NCBI GenBank assembly: GCA_947305065.1
Contig: CAMZCT010000004.1
Coordinates: forward strand, 1-64,000
DNA length: 64,000 nt
Direction: 5' to 3'
Source of the DNA: an uncultured Mycoplasmatota bacterium
GTDB lineage: Bacteria; Bacillota_I; Bacilli_A; RF39; UBA660
The position numbers were made by a program, and so were the translations under genes. The notes below the pieces were generated by a model that saw nothing but the letters and a program-made list of their open reading frames with translations, was not told the DNA's origin and searched no databases. Below, one piece after another: positions 7,739 through 16,785 of the stretch. Within the stretch, counting starts at the first letter, position 1. Every line of letters starts with the position of its first letter.

Positions 7739-8674
7739 ATGAAAAAAGTTTTAGTTACTGGTGCGGCTGGAACTATAGGGATTAGAACTATTAAATATCT
7801 CTTAAGTGAAGGTAAGTACGATGTTACAGCTTTAGATATTAAAAACCGTAGGCATTATAAAACATTAAAGAAATATCGTAAAAGGATTGATATTGTTTAT
7901 GCTGATGCTAATGACAAAGATATTATGGATTCGTTAGTAAAAGAGTCAGATATAATAATTCATTTAGCAGGTACATTACCTTGTTATGCCAATATAAATG
8001 AAGATATGATGAGAAATAATGAATACAATAGTACAAAGGTAATTACTGATTCTATAAGAAAGTATAATCCTGATTGTTATTTAATATATACATCATCTAC
8101 TAGTGTATATGGTGATGAAGATGAGAATGTTAATGTTAATAGTATAATAAAAGCTAATAGTTTTTATAGTAAGTATAAACTTAAGGGAGAAAAATATATT
8201 TCTAAGTATTTAAGGAATTATACTATTGCTAGAATAGCATATGTTTTAGGGGATTTAAGAAAAGATAACCCGATGTTTGGAGTAAAACTTGATACTAAGT
8301 TAGAACCAGTTACAGTTGATAATGTAGCTTATGGATTGGTATCAATTATTGATCATAAAAATCGATATAATAAGAAGATTATTAATATGACTGGTGGTAA
8401 AGAGTATAGAACTACGTATAGAGAATATTTATTAAGTATATTAAAAAGTTATGGTTTGACCTGTAAGATGATTTTCTCAATGCTTTTTGAAGAAAAGAGT
8501 TATTCAGAAGGTTATTTTAAAGAAGAAAATATTGATAAGTATTTAAAGTTTAGAACTAAAAATATAGAAAGTTATTATACATCATTAAATAGGTATAAAA
8601 AGGATGCGAGAAGGTTTTTCCCAAGATTATTTGCATTACCGTTTATTATGGTAATAAATAGGAAAAACAAGTAG
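7739..8674 (+). CDS. NAD(P)-dependent epimerase/dehydratase-like SDR protein
   Basis: A 311-aa protein of the extended short-chain dehydrogenase family. The N-terminal Rossmann motif is VTGAAGTIG, an acidic residue after the second strand (ALDIK) favours NAD, and the catalytic Ser/Tyr/Lys appear as YTSSTSVYG and YSKYKLKGE. Many relatives act on nucleotide sugars, but the substrate loop gives no specific clue. A GAAAGGTG ribosome site lies in the 14-base gap after tsaD, so it may be co-transcribed. The C-terminus is basic with a hydrophobic patch (LFALPFIMVI) that could touch the membrane. Confidence 0.8.
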   Translation: MKKVLVTGAAGTIGIRTIKYLLSEGKYDVTALDIKNRRHYKTLKKYRKRIDIVYADANDKDIMDSLVKESDIIIHLAGTLPCYANINEDMMRNNEYNSTKVITDSIRKYNPDCYLIYTSSTSVYGDEDENVNVNSIIKANSFYSKYKLKGEKYISKYLRNYTIARIAYVLGDLRKDNPMFGVKLDTKLEPVTVDNVAYGLVSIIDHKNRYNKKIINMTGGKEYRTTYREYLLSILKSYGLTCKMIFSMLFEEKSYSEGYFKEENIDKYLKFRTKNIESYYTSLNRYKKDARRFFPRLFALPFIMVINRKNK

Positions 8675-8727
8675 AAAAAAATGTTTCTATAATATATAAT
8701 AGAAAAAGTTGAAAAAGAGGTGTAATT

Positions 8728-9447
8728 ATGGGAAGAGCATATGCAGTAAGAGAAGCTAAGATAAAAAAGAATGGGGCTGCTCGTGGTAAATTATATACTA
8801 ACTATGCTAAAGAAATATATTTGGTAGCTAAAAGAGGGGTACCAGAAATAGAAGCTAATAGTGCTTTAAAGCATTTAGTAGATAAAGCTAAAAAAGACCA
8901 AGTTCCTGCTGATGTAATTCAAAGGGCAATAGATAAAGCAAAAGGAGCAGGAAAAGATGAATATGAAGAAATTTATTATGAAGGTTTTGGTCCAGGAGCT
9001 TCATCTTTAATAATTAAAACTTTGACAGATAATGTTAATAGAACTGTTGGTGAAGTTAGAGCTGCTTTTAATAAAGTACATAAGAGTTTAGGAGTTACTA
9101 ATTCAGTTAAATATAATTATGATAATTTATCAGTTATGAGTTTTAAATCTGATAAAGAAGAAGATATATTAATGGCACTATTAGACGCTGGTATTGAACC
9201 AGTTGAGTGTGAAACAGATGAAAATGGAATGTTAAATATATCAGTTAATTATGTTGATAATGCTAAAACTAAAGAAATAATTGAAAGTATAGAAACTGAT
9301 GTTGATTACGATGTAGATGAAGCTGGATGGTATCCTAAAGATAGTGTTACTTTAGAAGGTGAAGATTTAGAATTATTTAATAGATTATATGATTTATTAG
9401 ATAAAGTAGATGATGTTACAGATATTTATCATAATGTTAATATTTAA
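8728..9447 (+). CDS. yebC: YebC/PmpR (TACO1) family protein
   Basis: A 239-aa protein covering the whole family. Members have been described as transcriptional regulators and, more recently, as translation factors that relieve ribosome stalling at proline stretches. Motifs include KNGAARGKLYTNYAKEI near the N-terminus, the KKDQVPADVIQRAIDKAKG segment and YEGFGPGASSLII. The usual N-terminal GHSKW is replaced by GRAYA, the YeeN-like variant. AAAGAGGTG precedes the ATG. A possible promoter (CTATAAT) lies in the 54-base gap upstream. Confidence 0.88.
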   Translation: MGRAYAVREAKIKKNGAARGKLYTNYAKEIYLVAKRGVPEIEANSALKHLVDKAKKDQVPADVIQRAIDKAKGAGKDEYEEIYYEGFGPGASSLIIKTLTDNVNRTVGEVRAAFNKVHKSLGVTNSVKYNYDNLSVMSFKSDKEEDILMALLDAGIEPVECETDENGMLNISVNYVDNAKTKEIIESIETDVDYDVDEAGWYPKDSVTLEGEDLELFNRLYDLLDKVDDVTDIYHNVNI

Positions 9448-9538
9448 TGATAAATATCTTTTTTTCAAACAGCTAACAGATAAATTTCATAATATTTTCA
9501 CATTTTTAATATATTATAACTATGTAGGGGTGACAAAT

Positions 9539-10207
9539 ATGAAGATATTAATTGTCGACGATGAAAAACTAATAAGAGATGTTATAAAGGAATATTTAAG
9601 CCTTGAAGGATTTGAAGTCGCTGAAGCAGAAGATGGTGTAGAGGCGGTAGAAAAAGCAATGAATAATGATTATGATTTAATAATCATGGATATAATGATG
9701 CCAAATAAAGATGGTTATCAAGCTTGTAAGGAAATAAAACAAGAAAAAAACATACCATTCATAATGCTATCGGCTAGAGGCGAAGAATATGATAAATTAA
9801 TTGGTTTTGATTTAGGAATAGACGATTATGTAACAAAACCTTTTAGTCCAAAGGAATTAGTAGCAAGAGTTAAAGCTATTTTAAAAAGAACTAATAATGA
9901 AGATAGTTTAATGTCTTTTGAAGGATTAGTAATTGATGATAAAGCTCATGATGTGTTTGTAGACAAAAAGAAAATTAATTTAACACCTAAGGAATATGAC
10001 CTACTTAAATATTTAGTCGCAAATATGAATATCGCTTTATCAAGGGAACAACTATTAACTAATATTTGGGGATATGATTTCTTTGGTGATGATAGAACTA
10101 TTGATACACATATAAAAACTTTAAGAAATAATTTAGGAGAATATAGAAAGTTTATTGTTACAGTAAGAGGAATGGGATATAAATTTGAATACAGAGAAGA
10201 AAAATAA
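9539..10207 (+). CDS. OmpR/PhoB-family response regulator
   Basis: A 222-aa protein. The receiver domain (1-118) has the acidic pair D7-D8, phospho-acceptor D51 (LIIMDIMMP), a switch Ser and Lys101-Pro (VTKPFSP). The C-terminal winged helix has LTPKEYDLLKYL and the RGMGYKFE end. AGGGGTGA selects ATG 9539; the 43 extra residues in the track ORF are not family-like. It overlaps the following histidine kinase by 23 bases, making a cognate pair. The regulated genes cannot be told from sequence; the resemblance is to regulators of envelope or phosphate responses. Confidence 0.92.
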   Translation: MKILIVDDEKLIRDVIKEYLSLEGFEVAEAEDGVEAVEKAMNNDYDLIIMDIMMPNKDGYQACKEIKQEKNIPFIMLSARGEEYDKLIGFDLGIDDYVTKPFSPKELVARVKAILKRTNNEDSLMSFEGLVIDDKAHDVFVDKKKINLTPKEYDLLKYLVANMNIALSREQLLTNIWGYDFFGDDRTIDTHIKTLRNNLGEYRKFIVTVRGMGYKFEYREEK

Positions 10208-11588
10208 AGGGTATAGTTTAAAAGTTAATACTATTTTATATTTCTCTGTATTTGCAGTTTTCATTTTACTTCTATTATGGGGAAGTCAAATGATGTTTTT
10301 AAAAGTTTTTTATGAAAGATATCAAATTAAAGATATGAATAAAATAGCTAATACTATTTCAGTTACTAGTTTAAAGAATATGGATGAGACTTTAGAGAAT
10401 ATTGTTTATAACAATACGGTTTGTATTGAATATACCGATAAGTACGGGGAAGTAAGTCTATATAATGATATGTTGACTGGGTGTATGATTGGTAAAAGAA
10501 ATGCCCAATTAGATGAGTATAAAAGGGAATTATTAAATTCTCAGGAAGATATAAAAGCTATTAAGTTTGTAAATAGCGACTATAAATCGAAAGCTTTACT
10601 ATATTTAGTTAGATTAAAAGAGGGAGGAAATGTTTTTGTTTTCTCTATGTTAAGTACTGTAGATAGTACTACTCTTGTTGTTAGAGGACAACTAATATAT
10701 ATAACATTTATAGTAATTATATTAGCTTTGATTATTAGTTTGTTTTTATCAAATATAATAAGTCAACCGATAATAGAAATTACTAAAAAATCCAAAGCCT
10801 TAGCTAAGGGAAATTATAACGTGGAATTTCCTAAAAACGGAATAATAGAAATAGATGAATTAGCTGATACGCTTAATTATCTTGAAAGTGAAGTAAGTAA
10901 AACAGATCAGTATAGAAGAGATTTAATGGCGAATGTTTCTCATGATCTAAAAACACCATTAACAATGATAAAAGCTTATGCGGAGATGATAAAGGATTTT
11001 TCTCATAAAGATAAGAAAAAAATGGATGAGCATTTAAATATTATTATTTCTGAAACAGATAGGTTAAATATATTAGTAGGGGATATATTAAGTTTATCTA
11101 AGTTGCAAGCTAATGCAGAAGTATTAAATATGGAAACTTATAATTTAAGAGAAGAAATAGATTCTTTAGTATCTAAATATCAGATTATAAAAGAAACTGA
11201 AGATTATCATATTGAAGTTGAAGCTCCTAAAAAGATAATGGTTAAAGCTGATAGAAATAAAATTAATCAAGTATTATATAATCTTGTTAATAATGCTTTA
11301 AACTATACTGGTGATGATAAGAAAGTAATTATAAAGGTTACTGAGGAGAAGAAAAAGTTTTTAATTGAGATAATTGACTCTGGGAAAGGAATAGACCCAG
11401 AACAAATTGAATATATATGGGATAGATATTATAAACATGAAAAGAATCATAAAAGAAATATTATCGGAACTGGTTTAGGATTATCTATTGTTAAAAATAT
11501 ATTAGTTAGTCATAAATTTGATTATGGTGTTAAGAGTAATAAAGGTAAAGGCTCAATATTCTATTTTAAAATTAAAAAAGATAAATAG
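10185..11588 (+). CDS. Sensor histidine kinase, HAMP type
   Basis: A 467-aa protein. TM1 (about 15-40), an extracytoplasmic sensor region of ~130 residues, TM2 (about 167-190), HAMP (190-245), HisKA with NVSHDLKTPLTM (phospho-His), and HATPase with N box NNALNYT, G1 DSGKGID and G2 GTGLGLS. It autophosphorylates and passes phosphate to the regulator encoded just upstream. The start is a TTG inside the regulator gene; GGAATGGGA upstream is the probable ribosome site, and no later Met gives a full TM1. A strong terminator follows, so the two genes form a closed operon. Confidence 0.92.
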   Translation: MNTEKKNKGYSLKVNTILYFSVFAVFILLLLWGSQMMFLKVFYERYQIKDMNKIANTISVTSLKNMDETLENIVYNNTVCIEYTDKYGEVSLYNDMLTGCMIGKRNAQLDEYKRELLNSQEDIKAIKFVNSDYKSKALLYLVRLKEGGNVFVFSMLSTVDSTTLVVRGQLIYITFIVIILALIISLFLSNIISQPIIEITKKSKALAKGNYNVEFPKNGIIEIDELADTLNYLESEVSKTDQYRRDLMANVSHDLKTPLTMIKAYAEMIKDFSHKDKKKMDEHLNIIISETDRLNILVGDILSLSKLQANAEVLNMETYNLREEIDSLVSKYQIIKETEDYHIEVEAPKKIMVKADRNKINQVLYNLVNNALNYTGDDKKVIIKVTEEKKKFLIEIIDSGKGIDPEQIEYIWDRYYKHEKNHKRNIIGTGLGLSIVKNILVSHKFDYGVKSNKGKGSIFYFKIKKDK

Positions 11589-11593
11589 TATTT

Positions 11594-11624
11594 AGAAGGA
11601 AGTGTTACTTCCTTCTATTTTTTT
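11594..11624 (+). terminator. Strong terminator after the two-component operon
   Basis: A perfect 10-bp stem AGAAGGAAGT/ACTTCCTTCT with a 3-base loop and a long T-run. Confidence 0.9.
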
Positions 11625-11635
11625 AACATAATCTA

Positions 11636-11644
11636 TGCTATAAT
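11636..11644 (+). promoter_or_regulatory. Extended -10 promoter
   Basis: TGCTATAAT directly behind the previous terminator, about 57 bases before the small-multidrug-export-like gene. Confidence 0.55.
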
Positions 11645-11700
11645 TTTATTACTTAATTATGTTTAATAATTGATATATATATATTAGGAGAGTGTAAATA

Positions 11701-12168
11701 ATGTTTAAAAAATATATAATGGTATTCTTGATTTCAATGATACCACTAGTAGAAATAAGGGGGGCAATTCCCTATGCTGTAGGAATAGGGTTACCAAAAA
11801 TTACATCTTATATTGTAGCAATCATTGGTAATATGGCACCTGTACCAGTTATTTATTTATTTGCTAGAAAAGTATTGGAATGGGGCAAAGATAAAAAAGT
11901 AATTGGTAAGTTTTTTACTTGGTGTTTAGTTAAAGGGGAGCGAGGCGGAAAAAAATTATCTGCTAAAGCAGGGAAAGGATTATTCTGGGCTCTATTTATC
12001 TTTGTAGGTATACCACTACCAGGTACTGGCGCTTGGACTGGTACTTTAGCTGCAAGTATTTTAAATATGGATTTTAAAAAGAGTGTTGCAGCAGTTATGG
12101 CAGGGGTATTAATGGCAGGATTAATTATGATGGCAATATCATTTGGATTGTTTGAGGTGATTTTTTAG
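11701..12168 (+). CDS. Small multidrug export-like membrane protein
   Basis: A 155-aa integral membrane protein of the Sm_multidrug_ex type (not the EmrE SMR family). It has about four hydrophobic segments. The family's repeated short motifs are present: PLVEIRGAIPYA near the N-terminus and GIPLPGTGAWTG in the second half, suggesting an inverted-repeat fold. The family name does not prove drug transport. It is coupled to the next gene: its TAG stop overlaps the GTG start of the phosphatase. Confidence 0.85.
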   Translation: MFKKYIMVFLISMIPLVEIRGAIPYAVGIGLPKITSYIVAIIGNMAPVPVIYLFARKVLEWGKDKKVIGKFFTWCLVKGERGGKKLSAKAGKGLFWALFIFVGIPLPGTGAWTGTLAASILNMDFKKSVAAVMAGVLMAGLIMMAISFGLFEVIF

Positions 12169-12803
12169 TGAATACAACAGTTTATTTGATTAGACATTCA
12201 GAAGTAACGCCACTAGCAAATGTTAAAATAATTAGTTGCAAAGAAGGTAAACAAGAATCTAATGAAAAAGCATTTTTGTCTGTTAGTGGAGAAAAAAGAG
12301 CGGAAGAATTAAGTAAAAAAGATGAATTAAAAAACTTAGATGCTGTTTATTCATCTAATTATGTTAGAGCGTTAAGTACAGCTAAGTACTTAGCGTTAGA
12401 AAATAATACTGTTATAAATGTTGATGACAGATTAAATGAAAGAAAAATCGGGGATATGGGGGCTTTAGAAGCAAAAGAATTTGAAAGACTTCAAAAGAAA
12501 GATTTTGATTTTAAATTATCTGGTGGAGAATCACTAAATCAAACAAAAAAAAGAATGATTGAAGCAATGAAGAATATATTAATGTTTGAAACTGGTAATA
12601 GAATTGCTATTGTTAGTCATGCTACTGCATTAACTACATTACTAAGTACTTGGTGTGAACTAGGTTATAATTATGATGAAGATATTATTCTTAGTTATAA
12701 TGAAAAAACTATTATTGATGGAGCTTGGACAGCACCTCAAGTAATAAAAGTAATATTCGAAGGAACTAATGTATTGGATATAGAATACTTGGATAATATT
12801 TAA
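12168..12803 (+). CDS. Histidine phosphatase family (phosphoglycerate-mutase-like) protein
   Basis: A 211-aa protein. The catalytic LIRHSE replaces the common RHG but keeps Arg-His; YSSNYVRALSTAKYL supplies the second Arg, and IVSHATAL the second His. NERKIGDMG is the usual mid-domain segment. Substrate unknown; such enzymes include phosphosugar and nucleotide phosphatases. The GTG start overlaps the upstream stop, with GAGGTGA as ribosome site. Confidence 0.85.
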   Translation: MNTTVYLIRHSEVTPLANVKIISCKEGKQESNEKAFLSVSGEKRAEELSKKDELKNLDAVYSSNYVRALSTAKYLALENNTVINVDDRLNERKIGDMGALEAKEFERLQKKDFDFKLSGGESLNQTKKRMIEAMKNILMFETGNRIAIVSHATALTTLLSTWCELGYNYDEDIILSYNEKTIIDGAWTAPQVIKVIFEGTNVLDIEYLDNI

Positions 12804-12848
12804 GTGGTTTGATTCTATTTAAAGATTTATTTAAGGAGGAGTTAAAAG

Positions 12849-13199
12849 ATGATTAACAAAGAAGAATATTTGAAGTTTATAGAAGCATTTAAAAGACAAG
12901 CAAGTTATGCTAAAGTAAATGATCTTGTAATTAATAATATTGTAAATAGTATTCCGGAAAAAGAAGAGTATACAGTTAGAGATTTAATAAAAATATTATC
13001 ATCTGAATCTCAAAAAAACGGATTGGATCTTGATAGTATAATTACTATATTGGCGCAGGCGATTGATGAACGTGGAGATGAATTATATGGGACAGGGATA
13101 ATCGATTCTTCTATTGACAATGTATATTCTATTAAATCATCTTCAGCCGAATTAGATAGAAAAGATAATTTACAGATGACAGAATCTGTAAACGAATAA
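12849..13199 (+). CDS. Hypothetical helical protein, 116 aa
   Basis: Not recognised. An excellent ribosome site (AAGGAGGAG) precedes the ATG, so the gene is real. The sequence is all-helical in character, with VRDLIKILSSES in the middle and a polar, Ser/Asp-rich end. No membrane segment or Cys. It ends against the bidirectional terminator shared with the convergent FemX-like gene, and may be read through from the phosphatase 45 bases upstream. Confidence 0.6.
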   Translation: MINKEEYLKFIEAFKRQASYAKVNDLVINNIVNSIPEKEEYTVRDLIKILSSESQKNGLDLDSIITILAQAIDERGDELYGTGIIDSSIDNVYSIKSSSAELDRKDNLQMTESVNE

Positions 13200-13204
13200 T
13201 TATT

Positions 13205-13238
13205 AAAAAAAAGTAATGATGATGATTCATTACTTTTT
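13205..13238. terminator. Bidirectional terminator
   Basis: AAAAAGTAATGA pairs with TCATTACTTTTT, with A-run and T-run on the two sides, between convergent genes. Confidence 0.8.
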
Positions 13239-14432
13239 AATTGCTCTATAAATTTTTAATAGGAATGGTAGGATGAAATACCAGAATGGTTTGTTTATTA
13301 AATCAAATTCACCGATGAATTCTATTAATTCTCCACCAATTTTTCTTTTGTATTCAAATATTCCTGCTAAGTTTTTATACTTAGTATTTGGATCTCCTAC
13401 AACCCCAAATAAATCAGCAAATTCATAGCCTCTATCATAGGCATCTTTTATAAATTCATAGTATAAACGATTAACAGTTCCAGTATATGTAGCTACGTCA
13501 TCGTTACCAATATACATCGACCATGAACCTTTTTTAGAGTAAGTACAGATTAAGGAAGCACAAGTGTATTCTTTATCATGTTCTTTAGCTACTTCTTTGA
13601 AATAATCTATATCTTTTTGAATTTTAACTCTTCGTTCTTCCTTCTTTTCTTGTTCTAGTTCTTTTTCAAATTTTTTAACTAATTTGTTAGGATCTATTTT
13701 AACGTTGAATACTTTTATATATCCTTTTTTACTCAACTCTTCATAAACATTTTTATAGTAATCATAACTATATTCATGAAAACCGTCTCTTTTAGATACT
13801 ATCTTAATTAGTTCATGGAATGTTTTTACTTCTTTAGCTTCATATACTTCTAAATCATAATTATAACTTCTTTTTACAGGTCGAAAGAATGATTTAGAAA
13901 AAGTTGCTTCAACTTCTTCAAAACTTTTATATTTTTTAAAATATGTTCTAAAGGTATATCTTGGTTGATTACCATCATATAGTTTTGTGAAACCATGATG
14001 TTTATAATTCAAGTTGATTAAATCATTAAATATTTTATAGTTATTTTTACCATCTTTTATTTTTTCACAATTAGTATCTAGTTCTTGATACATAAGAGGT
14101 GGATCCATTTTTAGGTATATAGCATTTTCCTCTTTTAAAAATTTCTTTAATTCATCAGTTAATTTTACCAGTACCTCTTTATTGTTATAATCCATAGTAA
14201 AGCCGCGTGGTGAATAAAAATAACACATATTAAGCGGAGTCTTCTTTTTTAATAATAGTGCCTCAGCAACTAACTCACCATCGTCAGTCATAAGTCCAAC
14301 GTAGTAGGGGATTTGATTTCGGTTTTTTTCACAAGCTTTTCCCCATTCATAACTCTGCATAAAGTGGTTAAATTCGCTTTCTTCCCAAAATTTTTGATAT
14401 TCTTTTTCACTTAAGTTTTTTATGAATCGCAT
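13230..14432 (-). CDS. FemX/MurM-like peptidoglycan branch aminoacyltransferase
   Basis: A 400-aa protein. FemABX enzymes move an amino acid from aminoacyl-tRNA to the lysine side chain of lipid II, building the interpeptide bridge. Visible: N-terminal FMQSYEWGKACEKN, YFYSPRGFTMDY, YLKMDPP, a Lys/Glu-rich coiled-coil arm (about 235-280) as in FemA and FemX, and the second GNAT subdomain with ADLFGVVGDP and GIFEYKRKIGGE. The C-terminal WYFILPFLLKIYRAIKK is typical. Single gene on the minus strand, opposite its neighbours. Confidence 0.9.
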   Translation of the reverse strand: MRFIKNLSEKEYQKFWEESEFNHFMQSYEWGKACEKNRNQIPYYVGLMTDDGELVAEALLLKKKTPLNMCYFYSPRGFTMDYNNKEVLVKLTDELKKFLKEENAIYLKMDPPLMYQELDTNCEKIKDGKNNYKIFNDLINLNYKHHGFTKLYDGNQPRYTFRTYFKKYKSFEEVEATFSKSFFRPVKRSYNYDLEVYEAKEVKTFHELIKIVSKRDGFHEYSYDYYKNVYEELSKKGYIKVFNVKIDPNKLVKKFEKELEQEKKEERRVKIQKDIDYFKEVAKEHDKEYTCASLICTYSKKGSWSMYIGNDDVATYTGTVNRLYYEFIKDAYDRGYEFADLFGVVGDPNTKYKNLAGIFEYKRKIGGELIEFIGEFDLINKPFWYFILPFLLKIYRAIKK

Positions 14433-14518
14433 TTATATCACATCCAATACTAGTATATCATTATTTCCAAATTAATGCTTTAAATAATTATTTATCTATG
14501 TTATATTTTTTATAGAGA

Positions 14519-14677
14519 ATGACTTGGGTTGTATTTACTTTTTTGAATCATTTAATAGCTGACGGCTTTGGTCCAGTTTGTGAAAATGATGGATATTGTA
14601 ATGAGAAGAAGATTTGTGATAGTATATATCGCAAGGATATAAGCGATGATCATGGATATGTATATGTATTAAAGTAA
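14519..14677 (+). CDS. Possible small Cys-containing ORF or gene remnant, 52 aa
   Basis: Not in the track. ATG 14519 opens a frame of 52 codons with coherent composition (GFGPVCENDGYCNEKKICDS, three Cys) that ends just before the ribosome site of the next gene. No ribosome site is visible before the ATG, so this may be the 3' remnant of a decayed gene rather than an active one. Confidence 0.3.
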   Translation: MTWVVFTFLNHLIADGFGPVCENDGYCNEKKICDSIYRKDISDDHGYVYVLK

Positions 14678-14693
14678 TAGGTAGGTGATAGTT

Positions 14694-15641
14694 TTGGAAT
14701 TTGTATGTATGAATGCTAATAAAAAAGACATAGATATAATAACTAGTATTAAGTTGGTAACAATGATAGATGATGTTATGGATAAAAAACTGTCACATGA
14801 AGAACGAAAAAAAATAGAAGAAGCTATTAAAATAGAAATTAAAGAAAACTATGATAAATATCAAATAATATATGTAGATAAAAAAAGGGCTGGGGTTTAT
14901 ATTGCTGTTCCTTATAAAAATGGTGTTATGATAGATGAATTGTATTTGTTTGATGAATATAGAGATAAAGGAATAGGAACAAGTATTATAAATAATATTA
15001 GAGGAAATAATGGTATTACATATATTTGGTTATATAAGGATAATAAAGAGATGTATAGATTCCTAAAGAGAATTGGTTTTGAAGAATACGAAAGTAAGAA
15101 TAGAATCGTTATTATGAAAATAAACGATGCTGCACAAAATATCTTAAAACAAATGGAAGATATAAAAATTGGATATGCCGATCGAAAGGGAAATTATTAT
15201 CATAATTGTAAAGATGATTTTTACGATGTGTATTATTTACAGAAACCTCAAGACTTAATGGAAAGTAAAGTAGGTCTTTGTTTTGATCAAGTAGAGTTGG
15301 AAAGATTTTTACTTAGTAAATACGATATGGATTTAAGAACGTATTATTTAATTTATCAAGATGGATTATTGGGTCCTTCTCACTCTTTTTTGATATATAA
15401 AGATAATAATAAATACTATTGGTTAGAAAATTCTTGGCTTAAACATCGTGGCATTCATGAGTACGAAAGTAAAGAATCTGCTTTTTTAGATATAGCTAAT
15501 AAATTTGGCAAAACTATAATAAATTTTAAAAAAGAAAAATTAAAATTGTATGAATTTGAAAAGCCGCGTTATGGAACTGGTTATGAAAAGTATAAAATTA
15601 ATGCGTTTAATGGTAAAGTAATAAAAATATTTAGAGGGTAA
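14694..15641 (+). CDS. GNAT acetyltransferase fused to a transglutaminase-like domain
   Basis: About 315 aa. The N-terminal half is a GNAT fold with IDELYLFDEYRDKGIGTSI (acetyl-CoA loop) and a FLKRIGFEEYE end. The C-terminal part (about 165-315) has the order of a transglutaminase-like or papain-fold triad: Cys in GLCFDQVELERF, His in PSHSFLIY, and YYWLENSW, where Asp or Asn is usual. Substrates unknown; an amide-processing or peptide-modifying role is inference. AGGTG at 14683-14687 selects TTG 14694, matching the genome's AGGTG-N6-start spacing; GTG 14685 is the alternative. Lone gene, closed by a terminator. Confidence 0.7.
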   Translation: MEFVCMNANKKDIDIITSIKLVTMIDDVMDKKLSHEERKKIEEAIKIEIKENYDKYQIIYVDKKRAGVYIAVPYKNGVMIDELYLFDEYRDKGIGTSIINNIRGNNGITYIWLYKDNKEMYRFLKRIGFEEYESKNRIVIMKINDAAQNILKQMEDIKIGYADRKGNYYHNCKDDFYDVYYLQKPQDLMESKVGLCFDQVELERFLLSKYDMDLRTYYLIYQDGLLGPSHSFLIYKDNNKYYWLENSWLKHRGIHEYESKESAFLDIANKFGKTIINFKKEKLKLYEFEKPRYGTGYEKYKINAFNGKVIKIFRG

Positions 15642-15676
15642 TTGTAAATTAATTAACTTTGGTATTATATGTAAAT

Positions 15677-15700
15677 AAGAGCTATTAAGCTCTTTTTTTG
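15677..15700 (+). terminator. Rho-independent terminator
   Basis: AAGAGCT-ATTA-AGCTCTT followed by seven T. Confidence 0.85.
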
Positions 15701-15762
15701 TGTTTTTTGACTAATTAGGACTATTGTTATATAATATTACATCTTGAACGGAGGGCTTTTTT

Positions 15763-16785
15763 ATGTCAAAAAAAAGTAGAGACAATATGGTCGTTTCTGA
15801 GGTAAATAGACTTTTTGAAACAAAATATAGAGATGTTATTGTTGGAGACGATTTTGAATTACTTGAAAAATACCCTGAATGTGGAACGTTTATTAAAACG
15901 TGTATAGTTGTTCACAATAGTGAATGCTTAGCAAAGAAAAGGCAAGAACTTCAAAGAAAAAAAGCTGCTGCTTCATCTTTAAAAAAACTTGAATTAAAGG
16001 CTGATGTACCTACTACAGCCAACAGTCCTTTGGAAGCAAAAAAAGAAAATGCTTTTTCTTTTAGTAAGGAAACCCTTGATAAATACAAAGAGTTAATAGC
16101 TTTAGTTGAGAAAGAAGAAGATGTTATAACTTGTTTGGATGATAAAACAGATTTAACTATTATTAGTTTGCTTATTTATAGAGATATAAATGAATTAGTT
16201 GGAAAAATAAGTTTTTTAATTTCTTTGGATCCTATGACAGATATTAGTGATGCTCAGAAAGAGTTGAAAAGATTGAGAATGATTTTTTCAATAGTTACAG
16301 ATTATAGTAATAAAAAGAGTATTTCTAGTAATAAAGTACAGATGCCTACAGTTATTCTTATAGAAGAGAATGATGGAAATGATGTTATATATAATTATAT
16401 AAAAAATAATCATAGTGTTATTATTAAAGCAAAAAAATGTTTGGAAAAATTCTTTAGGGGAGAAAGAAATAATGTAAAAAGGATAAAAGGGAAAAAAGAA
16501 GACTTATTAGAAATGGAGGATAAGAATGGTACTAGATTATTATTCTTTAGTTTGGGTAATAATACTTATGTACTTGCTCAAATATTTATCAAAGATAAAA
16601 ATAAAAGCACTAAGATTGATGGATGTTATGATAAAGCGATTTCTGCTTATTTAGATAGAAAAGAGTATATTTTAGCTAATTTAGAAGATGAAGAGTTTAG
16701 AAATAGGCAATCAGAATTAATTAATAAATTATTTGGACTATTAAACGGAGAAAAGGAGGTGGTTATTAGTGGAACAAAAATATAA
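15763..16785 (+). CDS. Hypothetical protein, C-terminal part faintly RelE/HigB-like
   Basis: A 340-aa soluble protein, not firmly recognised. The N-terminal 90 residues are basic (KKRQELQRKKAAA). The middle is helical. Residues about 235-310 run KRIKGKKEDLLEM, NGTRLLFFSLGN, VLAQIFIKD, YDKAISAYLDRKEY, which recalls the order of strands and C-terminal helix in RelE/HigB (Gp49-like) toxins; this is a weak by-eye impression. Good ribosome site (GGAGGG). It overlaps the next gene by 17 bases, so the two products probably act together. Confidence 0.55.
   Translation: MSKKSRDNMVVSEVNRLFETKYRDVIVGDDFELLEKYPECGTFIKTCIVVHNSECLAKKRQELQRKKAAASSLKKLELKADVPTTANSPLEAKKENAFSFSKETLDKYKELIALVEKEEDVITCLDDKTDLTIISLLIYRDINELVGKISFLISLDPMTDISDAQKELKRLRMIFSIVTDYSNKKSISSNKVQMPTVILIEENDGNDVIYNYIKNNHSVIIKAKKCLEKFFRGERNNVKRIKGKKEDLLEMEDKNGTRLLFFSLGNNTYVLAQIFIKDKNKSTKIDGCYDKAISAYLDRKEYILANLEDEEFRNRQSELINKLFGLLNGEKEVVISGTKI

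Noticed and set aside
9410-9538. 43-residue N-terminal extension of the response regulator
   Set aside because: It overlaps the end of the YebC-family gene in another frame; AGGGGTGA and family length place the start at 9539.
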